Positions 17,439 through 26,857 of a DNA stretch of 64,000 bases are shown here, one piece after another. The first letter of the stretch is position 1. Each line of letters starts with the position of its first letter. The DNA comes from Acetoanaerobium sticklandii. GTDB taxonomy: Bacteria; Bacillota; Clostridia; Peptostreptococcales; Filifactoraceae. Location: the NCBI RefSeq assembly GCF_000196455.1, contig NC_014614.1, forward strand, positions 634,501 through 698,500, given 5' to 3'. The notes below the pieces were generated by a model, which was not told where the DNA came from, made no database searches, and was given only the letters and a program-made list of their open reading frames with translations. The translations under genes were made by a program, and so were the position numbers.

Positions 17439-18395
17439 GTGAGTAGATTTTATATAGGTGTAGATATAGGAGGGACTGAGGTAAAAACTGCCTTGGTGGA
17501 TGAAAACGACAAAGCAGTATTTGCACAAAATATCCCTACAGAGTCAGAAAAAGGCTATGTTCATACTATAAATATGATTGCTAATCAGATAAAAGGCTTA
17601 TTAGATGAGAATAATGTATCTATATCTATGGTCAATTCTATTGGTATAGGGATTCCTGGGCTTACTGATGGAAAATCAAAGATATATAAAGCTCCTAACA
17701 TATCGTGGGTAGATATAGATATATCTACAGAAATGGATAGACATTTTCCGAACACAAAGGTATTTATTGCCAATGATGCTTCAGTAGCCGCTCTTGCAGA
17801 GCATCATTTTGGAGCTATAAAGGGAGCAAAAAATGCTGTAATGATAACACTCGGAACTGGAGTAGGCGGGGGTGTTATCATAAATGATAAGCTATACAGT
17901 GGAACTAATGGAATAGCTTCAGAAATAGGTCATCTCATAGTAGGAGAAAATTTTTATAATTGCAATTGTGGAAACAATGGTTGCCTAGAGACTTATTGCT
18001 CGGCTACTGCCATTATAAAATATGCTCAGAGACTATTTGTAGACAGCCCATGTAGCAAAATAATTGAGATGACAGATTCTAAACCTGAAAATATCACAGC
18101 AAAGCTTATATTTGATGCCTATAAAGAAAAGGATTTAATGGCAAAAATCATAGTTAAACGCTTTGTTACTTATCTTTCTATAGGAATCATAAACCTTATG
18201 AATGTGTACGATCCAGAGGTTTTTGTTATAGGTGGAGGAGTATCAAAAGCCTATGATTTATTTATAGATGAACTCGAGAAAGAAGTAGATGAGAGATTGA
18301 CATTTAAAAATGCTCCTAGGGGAAAAATTGTAAAAGCTAAACTTGGAAATGATGCTGGAGCAATAGGAGCAGCAATGCTAGGGTTATATATATAA
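17439..18395 (+). CDS. glcK: ROK family glucokinase
   Basis: 318 residues with the ROK fold. The N-terminal phosphate-binding GVDIGGTEVKTALVD, the central GTGVGGGVIINDKLY, and the ROK zinc motif CNCGNNGCLE with the preceding catalytic-region EIGHLIVG are present. It should phosphorylate glucose or a related hexose with ATP. The start is a GTG one base after the hprK stop, behind GGAGGG. Neighbouring hprK and the upstream sugar transporter support a catabolic role. A transcription-factor ROK is excluded because there is no N-terminal helix-turn-helix. Assignment to glucose, rather than mannose or fructose, is by family only. Confidence 0.88.
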   Translation: MSRFYIGVDIGGTEVKTALVDENDKAVFAQNIPTESEKGYVHTINMIANQIKGLLDENNVSISMVNSIGIGIPGLTDGKSKIYKAPNISWVDIDISTEMDRHFPNTKVFIANDASVAALAEHHFGAIKGAKNAVMITLGTGVGGGVIINDKLYSGTNGIASEIGHLIVGENFYNCNCGNNGCLETYCSATAIIKYAQRLFVDSPCSKIIEMTDSKPENITAKLIFDAYKEKDLMAKIIVKRFVTYLSIGIINLMNVYDPEVFVIGGGVSKAYDLFIDELEKEVDERLTFKNAPRGKIVKAKLGNDAGAIGAAMLGLYI

Positions 18396-18414
18396 ATACA
18401 AAGGGGGGATGGTT

Positions 18415-19068
18415 TTGTCACTAACAGATGACAGACAGGGAAGGGTTCCATTTGAATATATAAGAGAAAAATTTTCAAAGGCAAACCCAGAGATTATGGC
18501 AATAAATACATTTAGTAAATTAATAGACTCAACTATTCATATGGATTTTATGGGGAGACCTTATGCAGTTGAGCATCCTTCAGGCAAAATCTTTGATGAA
18601 AATAATAAAGAAGTAGAATTTTATACTGTAAGAACTTTATTTTTAAGGTTTTTAGTCAATGGACAGGGTATAAAACCTACAGGAAAAGATGTAACCTACA
18701 AAGACATACCAGGTGGACTGGTTTACTATCCAAATTTTAGTAAGAGAACAATTGAAAGATTAGCTAAGAGTTATGGAAGTGATTTAGAAAAATTCGAAAG
18801 CGATATGCAGAGTATAGGAGCAGTTAAAGTTTTGCAAGGGGATAAGGCTTACAAATTTCCATTTATGAACGAAACCTATATGACTTTTATAATCTGGGAA
18901 AAAGATGAAGAATTTCCACCTGCTGCAAATATTTTGTTTGATCAAAACATCCAGTTTTATTTTGATGCAGAGGATCTTGCAGTAGTTCCAGATGTTGCTA
19001 TTGACATTATTAAAAATAAGGGTATAATGCCAGATTGGATAGGTTTATATAAAAAGAAATCCATCTAA
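18415..19068 (+). CDS. DUF3786 domain protein
   Basis: About 217 residues, soluble. The C-terminal half matches DUF3786: a Gly/Pro turn, KFPFMNETYMTFIIWEKD, and EEFPPAANILFD. The family is common in anaerobes and often linked to corrinoid or acetyl-CoA-pathway proteins. No such genes are seen here, so I give no function. The ATG at 18409 touches the AAGGGGGG ribosome binding site. A TTG six bases after it (18415) is the better start. Confidence 0.82.
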   Translation: MSLTDDRQGRVPFEYIREKFSKANPEIMAINTFSKLIDSTIHMDFMGRPYAVEHPSGKIFDENNKEVEFYTVRTLFLRFLVNGQGIKPTGKDVTYKDIPGGLVYYPNFSKRTIERLAKSYGSDLEKFESDMQSIGAVKVLQGDKAYKFPFMNETYMTFIIWEKDEEFPPAANILFDQNIQFYFDAEDLAVVPDVAIDIIKNKGIMPDWIGLYKKKSI

Positions 19069-19089
19069 TAATTATCAGAGGTGACGAAT

Positions 19090-20043
19090 TTGAGCTATTT
19101 ATTGCTAGTAATTGGATTTATTATACTTATTAAAGGGGCAGATTTTTTCGTGGATGGAGCTTCATCTATAGCAAAGATTGCAAAAATGCCTACCTTGCTA
19201 ATAGGTCTTACAATTGTTGCATTTGGAACAAGTGCTCCAGAAGCAGCCGTAAGTATTAATGCGGCATTAAAAGGGTCCAATGATATTGCGATAGGAAATG
19301 TTATAGGCTCAAATATATTTAATTTACTTGTCGCAGTAGGTATATCAGCGATGATAAGACCTATTAAGGTTCAAAAAACAACTATAATTAAAGAGTATCC
19401 TCTATCAATGTATTCAGTTGCACTACTAATCATCCTTTCTCTTGACAATTTATTTGCAGGAAATGATGCGAATTTACTTACAAGAGGTGATGGACTAATA
19501 CTTCTGCTTGGATTTGGAGTATTTATGTTTTATCTAATAGAAATGGCTGTTCTATCAAAGGAAGCTGATGATGAGGTAGAAGAAATAGTTAAATTACCAC
19601 TTTCAAAAAGTATAATATTTTCTTTATTAGGACTCATTGGGATAGTTTTCGGAGGAGATATAGTAGTTAAATCAGCTACAAATATAGCTCTTCAGTTAGG
19701 TATGAGTCAAACACTTGTAGGGCTTACTATAGTTGCAGTAGGAACATCGCTTCCTGAACTAGTAACCTCAGTTACAGCTGCTAGAAAAGGTGAGAGTGAT
19801 ATAGCTATAGGAAATATAATAGGTTCTGGACTATTTAATATATTCTTTGTACTTGGTATTTCAGCTACAATACACCCTATTGCAGTATCTAGTAAATTGA
19901 TTTTTGATTTTATTATTTTGGCAATAGTTACTGTAATATCTCATGTATTTGCATATAGTAAAAAAGAAGTTGATAAGAAAGAAGGCTTTGCACTTACAGC
20001 AATGTATATTGCATATATGGTGTATATTATTATCAGAAATTAG
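19090..20043 (+). CDS. Calcium/sodium antiporter (CaCA family, YrbG type)
   Basis: About 317 residues, an integral membrane cation exchanger with the two inverted alpha-repeats of the CaCA superfamily. Repeat one has VAFGTSAPEAAVS and AIGNVIGSNIFN (about 45-80). Repeat two has VAVGTSLPELVTS and AIGNIIGSGLFN (about 215-250). The acidic residues in GTSxPE coordinate Ca2+ and Na+. An acidic cytoplasmic loop (DDEVEEIV) separates the halves. I prefer the TTG at 19090, six bases after AGAGGTGA; the GTG at 19081 lies in that site. Confidence 0.92.
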   Translation: MSYLLLVIGFIILIKGADFFVDGASSIAKIAKMPTLLIGLTIVAFGTSAPEAAVSINAALKGSNDIAIGNVIGSNIFNLLVAVGISAMIRPIKVQKTTIIKEYPLSMYSVALLIILSLDNLFAGNDANLLTRGDGLILLLGFGVFMFYLIEMAVLSKEADDEVEEIVKLPLSKSIIFSLLGLIGIVFGGDIVVKSATNIALQLGMSQTLVGLTIVAVGTSLPELVTSVTAARKGESDIAIGNIIGSGLFNIFFVLGISATIHPIAVSSKLIFDFIILAIVTVISHVFAYSKKEVDKKEGFALTAMYIAYMVYIIIRN

Positions 20044-20057
20044 AGGAATGAAGTAAT

Positions 20058-21392
20058 ATGATAGATAATGAGCTTATTAAAGAAGCTTTAGAAATCATAA
20101 ATATAATAGAGGAATCAGGCTATGAAGCCTATATAGTAGGAGGGAGTCTTAGAGACTCCCTTTTAGGTATGCAGCCAAAAGATATAGATATAGCTTCATC
20201 AGCTAGTCCTACCGAGATAAAACGAATATTCAATAGCTATAAAACTATTGATACAGGCATAGATTTTGGAACTGTCACTCTCATATATAATGATAAACCT
20301 GTCGAAATTACTACATTTCGAAGTGAATCTGTGTATTTAGATAGTAGAAGACCAGATAGTGTAAGCTTTGAAAAAAACGTAGATGAAGATTTAAAAAGAA
20401 GAGATTTTACTATAAATGCTATGGCTTACAATCAATCTAAGAAGCTTGTGGATTTATTCTCTGGAGAAGAGGATTTAAATAATAAGCTTATAAGATGTGT
20501 AGGAAGCCCAGATGAAAGATTCAGTGAAGATGCTCTTAGAATGTTAAGAGCTGTGAGATTTGCATGTGTACTAAATTTTGATATTGAGAAAAAAACCTTT
20601 GAGGCTATAAAGCATAATGCCTCAAGGATTGAATATATAAGCAAAGAGAGAATTCAAGCAGAGCTAAACAAAATACTCATGAGCAGTAAGCCTTCTAGAG
20701 GAATCAGATTGCTACTTGATTCAAAGCTATTAGATTATATACTACCAGAAATATCAAGGCTATCAGGCTTTAACCAGCATAATCCCTTTCACCACCTAGA
20801 ACTTCTAGAGCATACTTTATGCGTGATGGATAAAGTCGAGCCAAGGCTTCAGCTTAGGCTTGCAGCTTTATTTCACGATGCAGGAAAAGTAGATACAATT
20901 ACACTAGATGAAAATGGAATAGGTCATTTTTATGGTCATGATTCAGTCAGTGAAGAGATAGCAAAATCAGTACTTAAAAGATTAAGATACTCAAATGAGA
21001 TTATAGAGCTCACATCTCAGCTTGTAAGATATCATATGATACAAGCAAATGTAATAGGAAAAAAAGGTATACAAAAGCTCCTTAGGATTTTTGGTGAAAA
21101 TAATATATTTGAGCTTGCTGATTTGCATTTTGCAGATTCAAGCTGTACTATTATAGAAGTGAATGAAGATGCATTTAGATTGAAAATCAGACAAGTTTTA
21201 GATGAAAATATTCCATTTTCAGTCAAAGATTTAGACATAGATGGGTATGACTTGATGAAAATCGGAGCAAAGGGAAAGCAAATTGGAGACATATTAAATG
21301 AGCTACTAGAGCTAGTCAGTGAGGATGCCTCTAAAAATAACAAAAATCAGCTTATGCTATATGCTAAAGAGATATACTCTAATTTTGAGTAA
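20058..21392 (+). CDS. cca: CCA tRNA nucleotidyltransferase (CCA-adding/poly(A) polymerase family) with HD domain
   Basis: 444 residues. The class II nucleotidyltransferase head has VGGSLRDSLLG and DIDIA (catalytic carboxylates) within residues 20-60. The RRDFTINAMAY motif (about 113) and the ERFSEDALRMLRAVRF region complete the CCA-adding core. The C-terminal half contains an HD phosphohydrolase domain with FHDAGK (about residues 270-280). It should add or repair the 3'-CCA of tRNA. A split A-adding/CC-adding arrangement, known in some bacteria, cannot be excluded without the rest of the genome. Confidence 0.92.
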   Translation: MIDNELIKEALEIINIIEESGYEAYIVGGSLRDSLLGMQPKDIDIASSASPTEIKRIFNSYKTIDTGIDFGTVTLIYNDKPVEITTFRSESVYLDSRRPDSVSFEKNVDEDLKRRDFTINAMAYNQSKKLVDLFSGEEDLNNKLIRCVGSPDERFSEDALRMLRAVRFACVLNFDIEKKTFEAIKHNASRIEYISKERIQAELNKILMSSKPSRGIRLLLDSKLLDYILPEISRLSGFNQHNPFHHLELLEHTLCVMDKVEPRLQLRLAALFHDAGKVDTITLDENGIGHFYGHDSVSEEIAKSVLKRLRYSNEIIELTSQLVRYHMIQANVIGKKGIQKLLRIFGENNIFELADLHFADSSCTIIEVNEDAFRLKIRQVLDENIPFSVKDLDIDGYDLMKIGAKGKQIGDILNELLELVSEDASKNNKNQLMLYAKEIYSNFE

Positions 21393-21401
21393 AAGTAAAA
21401 A

Positions 21402-21430
21402 CCATGAGAATTTAGCTTTCTCATGGCTTT
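21402..21430 (+). terminator. Probable terminator after cca
   Basis: CCATGAGAA (21402-21410) pairs with TTCTCATGG (21418-21426), followed by only three T bases. The short T-run makes it a weaker call. Confidence 0.6.
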
Positions 21431-21466
21431 ACAGAAGGGTATATTTGAAAAGAAGAATTTGCTATA

Positions 21467-21545
21467 TAGAGGCTACCTATCCTTTCAAGGCTCACCTCTA
21501 GGGCGACTGTCACGCCATCCCTTATCTATTATTTTATAGATTTAA
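21467..21545. ncRNA. Possible small structured RNA element between cca and the patatin gene
   Basis: A locally GC-richer stretch interrupts otherwise AT-rich spacer. TAGAGG (about 21467-21472) can pair with CCTCTA (21495-21500), enclosing further complementarity (CCTTTCAAGG). GGGCG and CGCC flank ACTGTCA at 21501-21515. ATCTAT and ATAGAT form a small stem near 21524-21541. I cannot match it to a known riboswitch class. It lies upstream of the predicted patatin promoter, so it would be a separate transcript or part of the cca 3' region. The strand is uncertain. Confidence 0.3.
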
Positions 21546-21563
21546 TATCAAACTGCAATAGAT

Positions 21564-21592
21564 TTTACACAATTTTAACTGTATTATATATT
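21564..21592 (+). promoter_or_regulatory. Putative promoter of the patatin gene
   Basis: TTTACA at 21564-21569 and TATATT at 21587-21592 are separated by 17 bases, about 20 bases before the start codon. Confidence 0.5.
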
Positions 21593-21612
21593 TTAGACTA
21601 GAGGTGTTTTAG

Positions 21613-22476
21613 ATGAAAGATATAGGTTTAGTATTGGAAGGCGGAGGTATGAGAGGAATATATACCGCTGGAGTATTGGACTTTTTTATGGATAAGAACT
21701 TTTATCTTCCATATGTGATAGGAGTATCTGCTGGAGCTTGCCAAGGCGTATCTTACGTATCTAGGCAAAGAGGTAGAGGGAAAAATGCAATTCTAAACCA
21801 TATAGAAAATCCCAGATATATAAGTAAGAGAAATCTTGTGTTTAAGCGTTCTATTATGGATATGGATTTTTTATTTGATGAAATTCCAAATAAATATGAG
21901 CTTTTTGATTATGATACTTTTTTTGAAAATGAGCAAAAATGTATTTTGGTAGGAACTAGCTGTAAGACTGGAGAAGCTCTCTACTTTGATGCAAAGAAGG
22001 ATAAAAGCAAGCAGTTTGTTTTAGATACTTGCAGAGCATCAAGCAGTCTTCCTTTTGTAACCCCAATAGTAGATGTTCGGGGAGAACCCGTGCTAGATGG
22101 TGGCATAGCAGATTCTATACCTATAAAGAAGGCTATTGCTGATGGCAATAAAAAAAATATTATTGTACTTACCAGAGGCAGGGAATATAGAAAAAAACCA
22201 TCAAATACTGCTTTTATTTCAAAAAAAGTGTATAAAAATTATCCAAAGCTTCAAGAAACTATTTCAAGCAGATATAGGGTTTATAATGAAACCTTGGACT
22301 ATATTGAAAGCTTAGAGGAGCAAGGCGAGGTATTTGTTATTAGACCTAGAAGAAAAGTGGAAATAGACAGGATGGAGAGAAATAAGTCGAAGCTTGCTGA
22401 TTTTTACAAGACTGGATATGAGGATGCACATGATATCTGGACAGATTTAAGCGATTGGATGAATAAAATCAAGTAA
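21613..22476 (+). CDS. Patatin-like phospholipase (RssA-type)
   Basis: 287 residues. The patatin glycine-rich oxyanion segment GLVLEGGGMRGIYTAG is at residues 5-20. The nucleophile Ser lies in GVSAGACQG (near 38-46) and the catalytic Asp in VLDGGIADSIP (near 162). These give the complete Ser-Asp dyad. No signal peptide or transmembrane segment is visible, so it is a cytoplasmic or peripheral lipid acyl hydrolase. The physiological substrate is unknown. It is monocistronic, with its own promoter. Confidence 0.93.
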   Translation: MKDIGLVLEGGGMRGIYTAGVLDFFMDKNFYLPYVIGVSAGACQGVSYVSRQRGRGKNAILNHIENPRYISKRNLVFKRSIMDMDFLFDEIPNKYELFDYDTFFENEQKCILVGTSCKTGEALYFDAKKDKSKQFVLDTCRASSSLPFVTPIVDVRGEPVLDGGIADSIPIKKAIADGNKKNIIVLTRGREYRKKPSNTAFISKKVYKNYPKLQETISSRYRVYNETLDYIESLEEQGEVFVIRPRRKVEIDRMERNKSKLADFYKTGYEDAHDIWTDLSDWMNKIK

Positions 22477-22573
22477 ATCAAAAATTATATTTTTATCAAT
22501 ACAGAAAATATGTATAGTACTGCATATTTGATATATAATAGGTATAGCGATTAATATTTAGGGAGGGATAGTT

Positions 22574-23368
22574 ATGAATTATTCAAACATCATGGAAGAA
22601 ATCAAATCGACAAGAGACTATAAAGAAACTGTAGTAAAGAGCGAGCTTTTAAAAGAAATAATATCTGCTGGAGATACTGCACTAGAAAATCACGGACTAG
22701 ACATAGTATTATTTGAAGATGGAGAACAAACAAAGCAAAAGTTAGAAGGTAAAGCTGGATATTTCGGTAAATTCATAGGTGCACCTCACTATATTGCTGT
22801 TCTAAGCGATGATGGAAGAAAATCTAAAGAAGATGCAGCTTATATTATGGAGATGATGAGATTCAAAGCTCATAAAGAAGGTCTTGGAAGTTGCTGGATA
22901 ACTATTCCTAATACAGATGAGATTAAAGCTGATTTAGGTATAGATATAGCACGTTCACTTTGCGGATTTTTAGCTATAGGCTACCGTTATGCAGGTATCT
23001 TCAAAAAAGATATTCAAGAAAAAGCATTTAGACAAGGAGCAATAGAAATAACATATATGGATGAGTGGGGCAATACTCCGGCATGGGAAGACTTAGAAGC
23101 AAGAGGATTAGATCAAGTATTTTATTTAACTAGATTTGCTCCATCATGGGGAAATAAACAGCCATGGAAGTTCTTAATTCTAAAAAATCATGTTGTTCTT
23201 GCTGTTGAGAAAGACTCAAGCACAGATACAGATTTGGATACGGGAATAATTAAATTCTACTTTGAAAAAGCTTGTATAGACAAGGGATTATCACTTCAGA
23301 CTGCTGAAGAAAGTGGAGAGTTTATTATTCCAGAAAACTATGAAATTAGAGTGGTATATAATATATAA
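22574..23368 (+). CDS. Nitroreductase family protein (TM1586-type tandem fold)
   Basis: 264 residues, resembling the putative nitroreductase family represented by Thermotoga TM1586. In that family two half-domains make one FMN-binding unit. The N-terminal landmark is SNIMEEIKSTRDYKE; the middle has EGLGSCWITIP and LGID; the second half has LTRFAPSWGNKQPWKFLIL, the usual FMN-contact segment. The electron donor and substrate are unknown. A TATAAT at 22534-22539 upstream is a likely -10. It ends 12 bases before pcrA and may be co-transcribed with it. Confidence 0.85.
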   Translation: MNYSNIMEEIKSTRDYKETVVKSELLKEIISAGDTALENHGLDIVLFEDGEQTKQKLEGKAGYFGKFIGAPHYIAVLSDDGRKSKEDAAYIMEMMRFKAHKEGLGSCWITIPNTDEIKADLGIDIARSLCGFLAIGYRYAGIFKKDIQEKAFRQGAIEITYMDEWGNTPAWEDLEARGLDQVFYLTRFAPSWGNKQPWKFLILKNHVVLAVEKDSSTDTDLDTGIIKFYFEKACIDKGLSLQTAEESGEFIIPENYEIRVVYNI

Positions 23369-23380
23369 CTGGAGGCAATT

Positions 23381-25543
23381 ATGGATTTGACGGGCTTAAA
23401 TAAAGACCAGCTATCAGCGGTTACAAGAGTCGAAGGACCTTTGCTAATTTTAGCTGGTGCGGGCTCAGGTAAGACTAGAGTAATAACATATAGGATAGCT
23501 CATATGATAGAGGATTTAAAGATATCACCTTATTCTATACTGGCTATCACATTTACAAATAAAGCCGCAAAAGAGATGAAGGAGAGGGTGAGCGCATTAA
23601 TTGGCGATAGGGCTAAGGATATGTGGATTAGCACTTTTCACTCTCTTTGCGTTAGGATATTAAGAAGAGATATAGAACGAATAGGCTATAATAGATCTTT
23701 TGTAATCTATGATACTCAGGACCAGCTAAGCTTAATTAAAGAGTGTATAAAGGAATGCGGCCTAAGAGAGGACAGCTTTAAACCAAGCAGTGTCCTCTCT
23801 GCAATTTCTGGGGCTAAAGATAAGCTACTTAACCCAAAGGCATTCGAGGCTAGATATTTTAATGATTTTAGATTATCAAAGATTTCTAAAGTTTATGACT
23901 TATATCAAAGAAAACTAAAATCAAATAATGCACTAGATTTTGATGATCTTATTTTTAAAACAGTAGAGCTTTTAAAAACTGATGAGTTTGTGAGAGATTT
24001 TTACCAAAGAAAATTTCAATATGTCATGGTCGATGAGTATCAGGATACCAATCATGCTCAGTATGTGCTTATAAACCTTTTAAGTGAGATGCACAAAAAT
24101 CTATGCGTAGTAGGAGACGATGACCAATCTATTTACGGATGGAGAGGGGCAGACATAGCAAACATTCTAGATTTTGAAAAGGATTATAAGGATGCTTTTG
24201 TAGTTAAGCTAGAGCAAAATTATCGTTCTACTGAAGTGATTTTAGATGGAGCAAATAGCGTAATAAAAAGAAATCTAGGAAGAAAAAATAAAAAGCTTTG
24301 GACTCAGCTGAAGGAAGGCGAAAAAATAAAGCTTCATAAAGCCTATGATGAAAAAGATGAAGCTAATTTTATAGCTAGAGAAATTAAAAAAAGACAAGAG
24401 GAAGAAGATAGAAATCTAAGAGATTTTGCTCTTTTATATAGAACCAATGCTCAGTCAAGAGCGCTTGAAGAGGCTCTTATTAAGCAGTCAATTTCATACA
24501 AGATATTTGGCTCTCTGAAGTTCTACGATAGAAAAGAAATAAAAGACATAATGGCATATCTTAGATTGGTTCAAAACCCTCTCGATGATTTGGCCTTAAA
24601 AAGAATAATCAACGTGCCAAAACGAGGGATAGGTGCTAAAACTTTAGAAAAACTAGAAGAAAGAGCATTAGTCACTGGGGAGAGCTTGTTTGGATTACTT
24701 CATGATTTGTCTGGCTTTGATTTATCCACTAAGGTAAAAACTACCTTAAATAAGTTTGTAATGATGATTAATTCATTTATGGATATGAAAGAGATTTTGC
24801 CGCTTACTGAGTTTGTTCAAAAAGTCATAGACAACACAAAATATGTGGATGAGCTAAAGGCAGAAGAGACAGATGAAGCAAATGGAAGGATTGAAAATAT
24901 AGAAGAATTCAAGTCTGTTGTAATGGAGTTCATGCAAAATTCAGAGGAGAAAACTTTGGAGGAATTTTTATCTTCAGTATCTTTAGTGTCTGATTTAGAC
25001 AGTATAGATGAAGAGGATGATTTTGTAACCTTGATGACCCTTCACAGTGCAAAAGGCTTGGAATTTCCTGTAGTATTTTTAGCTGGCGTAGAGGAAGGAA
25101 TTTTCCCTATATCTAGAGCTATGCTAGATGAAAATCAATTGGAAGAAGAGAGAAGACTTTGCTATGTAGGTATGACTAGGGCGAAACAAATTTTATATAT
25201 TACCTATGCAAATGAGAGAACTCTATATGGAAGACGAAATCATGCTATTGCCTCTAGATTCATATCTGAAATCGATGAAAGTCTTTTTGAAGAGAATGCT
25301 AAAATAGAAAAGACGAAACCTCAGAGTTTATATGACAGGTATAAGGATAAATATAAGATAGGACAAGATGATAAACCTAAATTTGATGGACAGGATGATA
25401 TTACTGTAGGTTCAAAAATTAAGCATCCTAAATTTGGCATAGGGATGGTAGTTGCAAAAACAGGTACTGTCTATACCATAGCATTTGAAGGACAGGGCAT
25501 AAAGCAAATTGACACTACGTTTATCAGTCTAAGCAAGCTATAA
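23381..25543 (+). CDS. pcrA: UvrD/PcrA family ATP-dependent DNA helicase
   Basis: 720 residues, superfamily 1A 3'-5' helicase of DNA repair and replication. Motif Q (LNKDQLSAV), Walker A AGAGSGKTRVI (about 26-36), Walker B VDEYQDTN, motif III GDDDQSIYGWRGA, motif IV QNYRST, motif V LMTLHSAKGLEF and motif VI VGMTRAK are all seen. The C-terminal Tudor-like tail (GSKIKHPKFGIGMV) characteristic of Gram-positive PcrA is complete. The length is normal for PcrA. Confidence 0.96.
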   Translation: MDLTGLNKDQLSAVTRVEGPLLILAGAGSGKTRVITYRIAHMIEDLKISPYSILAITFTNKAAKEMKERVSALIGDRAKDMWISTFHSLCVRILRRDIERIGYNRSFVIYDTQDQLSLIKECIKECGLREDSFKPSSVLSAISGAKDKLLNPKAFEARYFNDFRLSKISKVYDLYQRKLKSNNALDFDDLIFKTVELLKTDEFVRDFYQRKFQYVMVDEYQDTNHAQYVLINLLSEMHKNLCVVGDDDQSIYGWRGADIANILDFEKDYKDAFVVKLEQNYRSTEVILDGANSVIKRNLGRKNKKLWTQLKEGEKIKLHKAYDEKDEANFIAREIKKRQEEEDRNLRDFALLYRTNAQSRALEEALIKQSISYKIFGSLKFYDRKEIKDIMAYLRLVQNPLDDLALKRIINVPKRGIGAKTLEKLEERALVTGESLFGLLHDLSGFDLSTKVKTTLNKFVMMINSFMDMKEILPLTEFVQKVIDNTKYVDELKAEETDEANGRIENIEEFKSVVMEFMQNSEEKTLEEFLSSVSLVSDLDSIDEEDDFVTLMTLHSAKGLEFPVVFLAGVEEGIFPISRAMLDENQLEEERRLCYVGMTRAKQILYITYANERTLYGRRNHAIASRFISEIDESLFEENAKIEKTKPQSLYDRYKDKYKIGQDDKPKFDGQDDITVGSKIKHPKFGIGMVVAKTGTVYTIAFEGQGIKQIDTTFISLSKL

Positions 25544-25574
25544 AATTTAGTAAATGCAAAAGGGGAGAACTATT

Positions 25575-26855
25575 ATGGAAAAAAAAGCAGTAGCACTCGA
25601 TATGATGAAATTTTTGGATGCATCAAAAACGCCTTATCATGCCGTTAAAATATCTGTAGAAAAATTAAAGGAAGCAGGCTTTAAAAGATTAAACCTAAAC
25701 AAAAAATTCGAAGTCAAAGAAGGCAAAGGCTACTATATAGAGTATGGAACTGCACTAATTGCTTTTAGAGTTCATACAAAAACTGATGGCTATCAGATAA
25801 TAGGAAGCCACACTGACTCGCCAGCTATGATGATTAAGCCAAAAGCAGTAATCAAGGACAACGGTTATGTAAAGCTAAACACTGAGATTTACGGTGGACC
25901 TATTTTAAATACATGGATGGATAGACCTCTATCTTTAGGAGGAAGAGTGCTTCTTCGCTCTGGAAAATCTATGGAGCCTACAGAGGTACTTATAGATTTT
26001 GAAAAGCCTGTGGCAATTATCCCAAATCTAGCTATCCACTTAAATAGAGATGTGAATAAAGGAATTGAGCTTAATAAACAAAAAGATATGCTTCCTCTAG
26101 TTTCTCTTAGTGGAGACTTTATAGGTGAGGATCATTTGATTCATAAAATCGCTGAGTACTTGTCTATTGAAAAGCAAGGAATCCTTGATTATGAGCTATA
26201 TGTTTATGACCCTCAGCCAAGCTCTTTTGTTGGATTTAATGATGAATTCATATCAGCCCCTAGAATAGATAACCTTTCTATGCTTCACGCTTCATTAAAA
26301 GCTCTAATAGAAGCTGAAAAAGGAACAGGAATTAAGATGGTAGTGAGCTTTGATAATGAAGAAGTAGGAAGTATGAGCAGATTAGGAGCAGATTCGACTA
26401 TACTTGCTGATGCTTTAGAGAGAATTGATTTAGCTCTTGGACTAAATAAGGAAGAGCATATGATAAACATAGATAAATCATTTATGATATCAGCAGATAT
26501 GGCTCATGCGGTTCACCCGAATTCTCCAGAAAAGCACGATCCTACCAATAGACCAAAGCTTAATGCTGGACCAGTTATAAAGCTCAGTGCAAACAAAAGA
26601 TATACAACAGATGGTTATTCTTCTGCTGTATTTAAAAATCTTTGTGAGGAAGCATCAGCGCCATACCAGACCTTTGTAAATCCGTCTGACCAAGTAGGAG
26701 GCTCAACTATAGGACCTATATCTTCTTCACATCTTTCAATTAAATCTATAGATATAGGAAACCCAATGCTTTCTATGCACTCTATAAGAGAATTGTGCGG
26801 TTCAGATGATCAATATTACCTAACAAAGATATTCTATAAGTTCTTTACGGTGTAG
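25575..26855 (+). CDS. apeB: M18 family aminopeptidase
   Basis: 426 residues, a dinuclear zinc aminopeptidase (aspartyl aminopeptidase type). The metal and catalytic motifs are present: GSHTDSPAMMIKPK (His/Asp, about 83-96), DNEEVGS (Glu pair), SADMAHAVHPN, and the C-terminal SMHSIRE with a metal His. It removes N-terminal residues from cytosolic peptides. I use the ATG at 25575 after AGGGGAG; the longer reading starts upstream of that site. It overlaps no neighbour but ends 2 bases before the next gene. Confidence 0.95.
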   Translation: MEKKAVALDMMKFLDASKTPYHAVKISVEKLKEAGFKRLNLNKKFEVKEGKGYYIEYGTALIAFRVHTKTDGYQIIGSHTDSPAMMIKPKAVIKDNGYVKLNTEIYGGPILNTWMDRPLSLGGRVLLRSGKSMEPTEVLIDFEKPVAIIPNLAIHLNRDVNKGIELNKQKDMLPLVSLSGDFIGEDHLIHKIAEYLSIEKQGILDYELYVYDPQPSSFVGFNDEFISAPRIDNLSMLHASLKALIEAEKGTGIKMVVSFDNEEVGSMSRLGADSTILADALERIDLALGLNKEEHMINIDKSFMISADMAHAVHPNSPEKHDPTNRPKLNAGPVIKLSANKRYTTDGYSSAVFKNLCEEASAPYQTFVNPSDQVGGSTIGPISSSHLSIKSIDIGNPMLSMHSIRELCGSDDQYYLTKIFYKFFTV

Positions 26856-26857
26856 AC

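Noticed and set aside
21319..21501. A 60-residue reading overlapping the end of cca
   Set aside because: It lies in another frame of cca and continues through a terminator-like hairpin, without a convincing start site.
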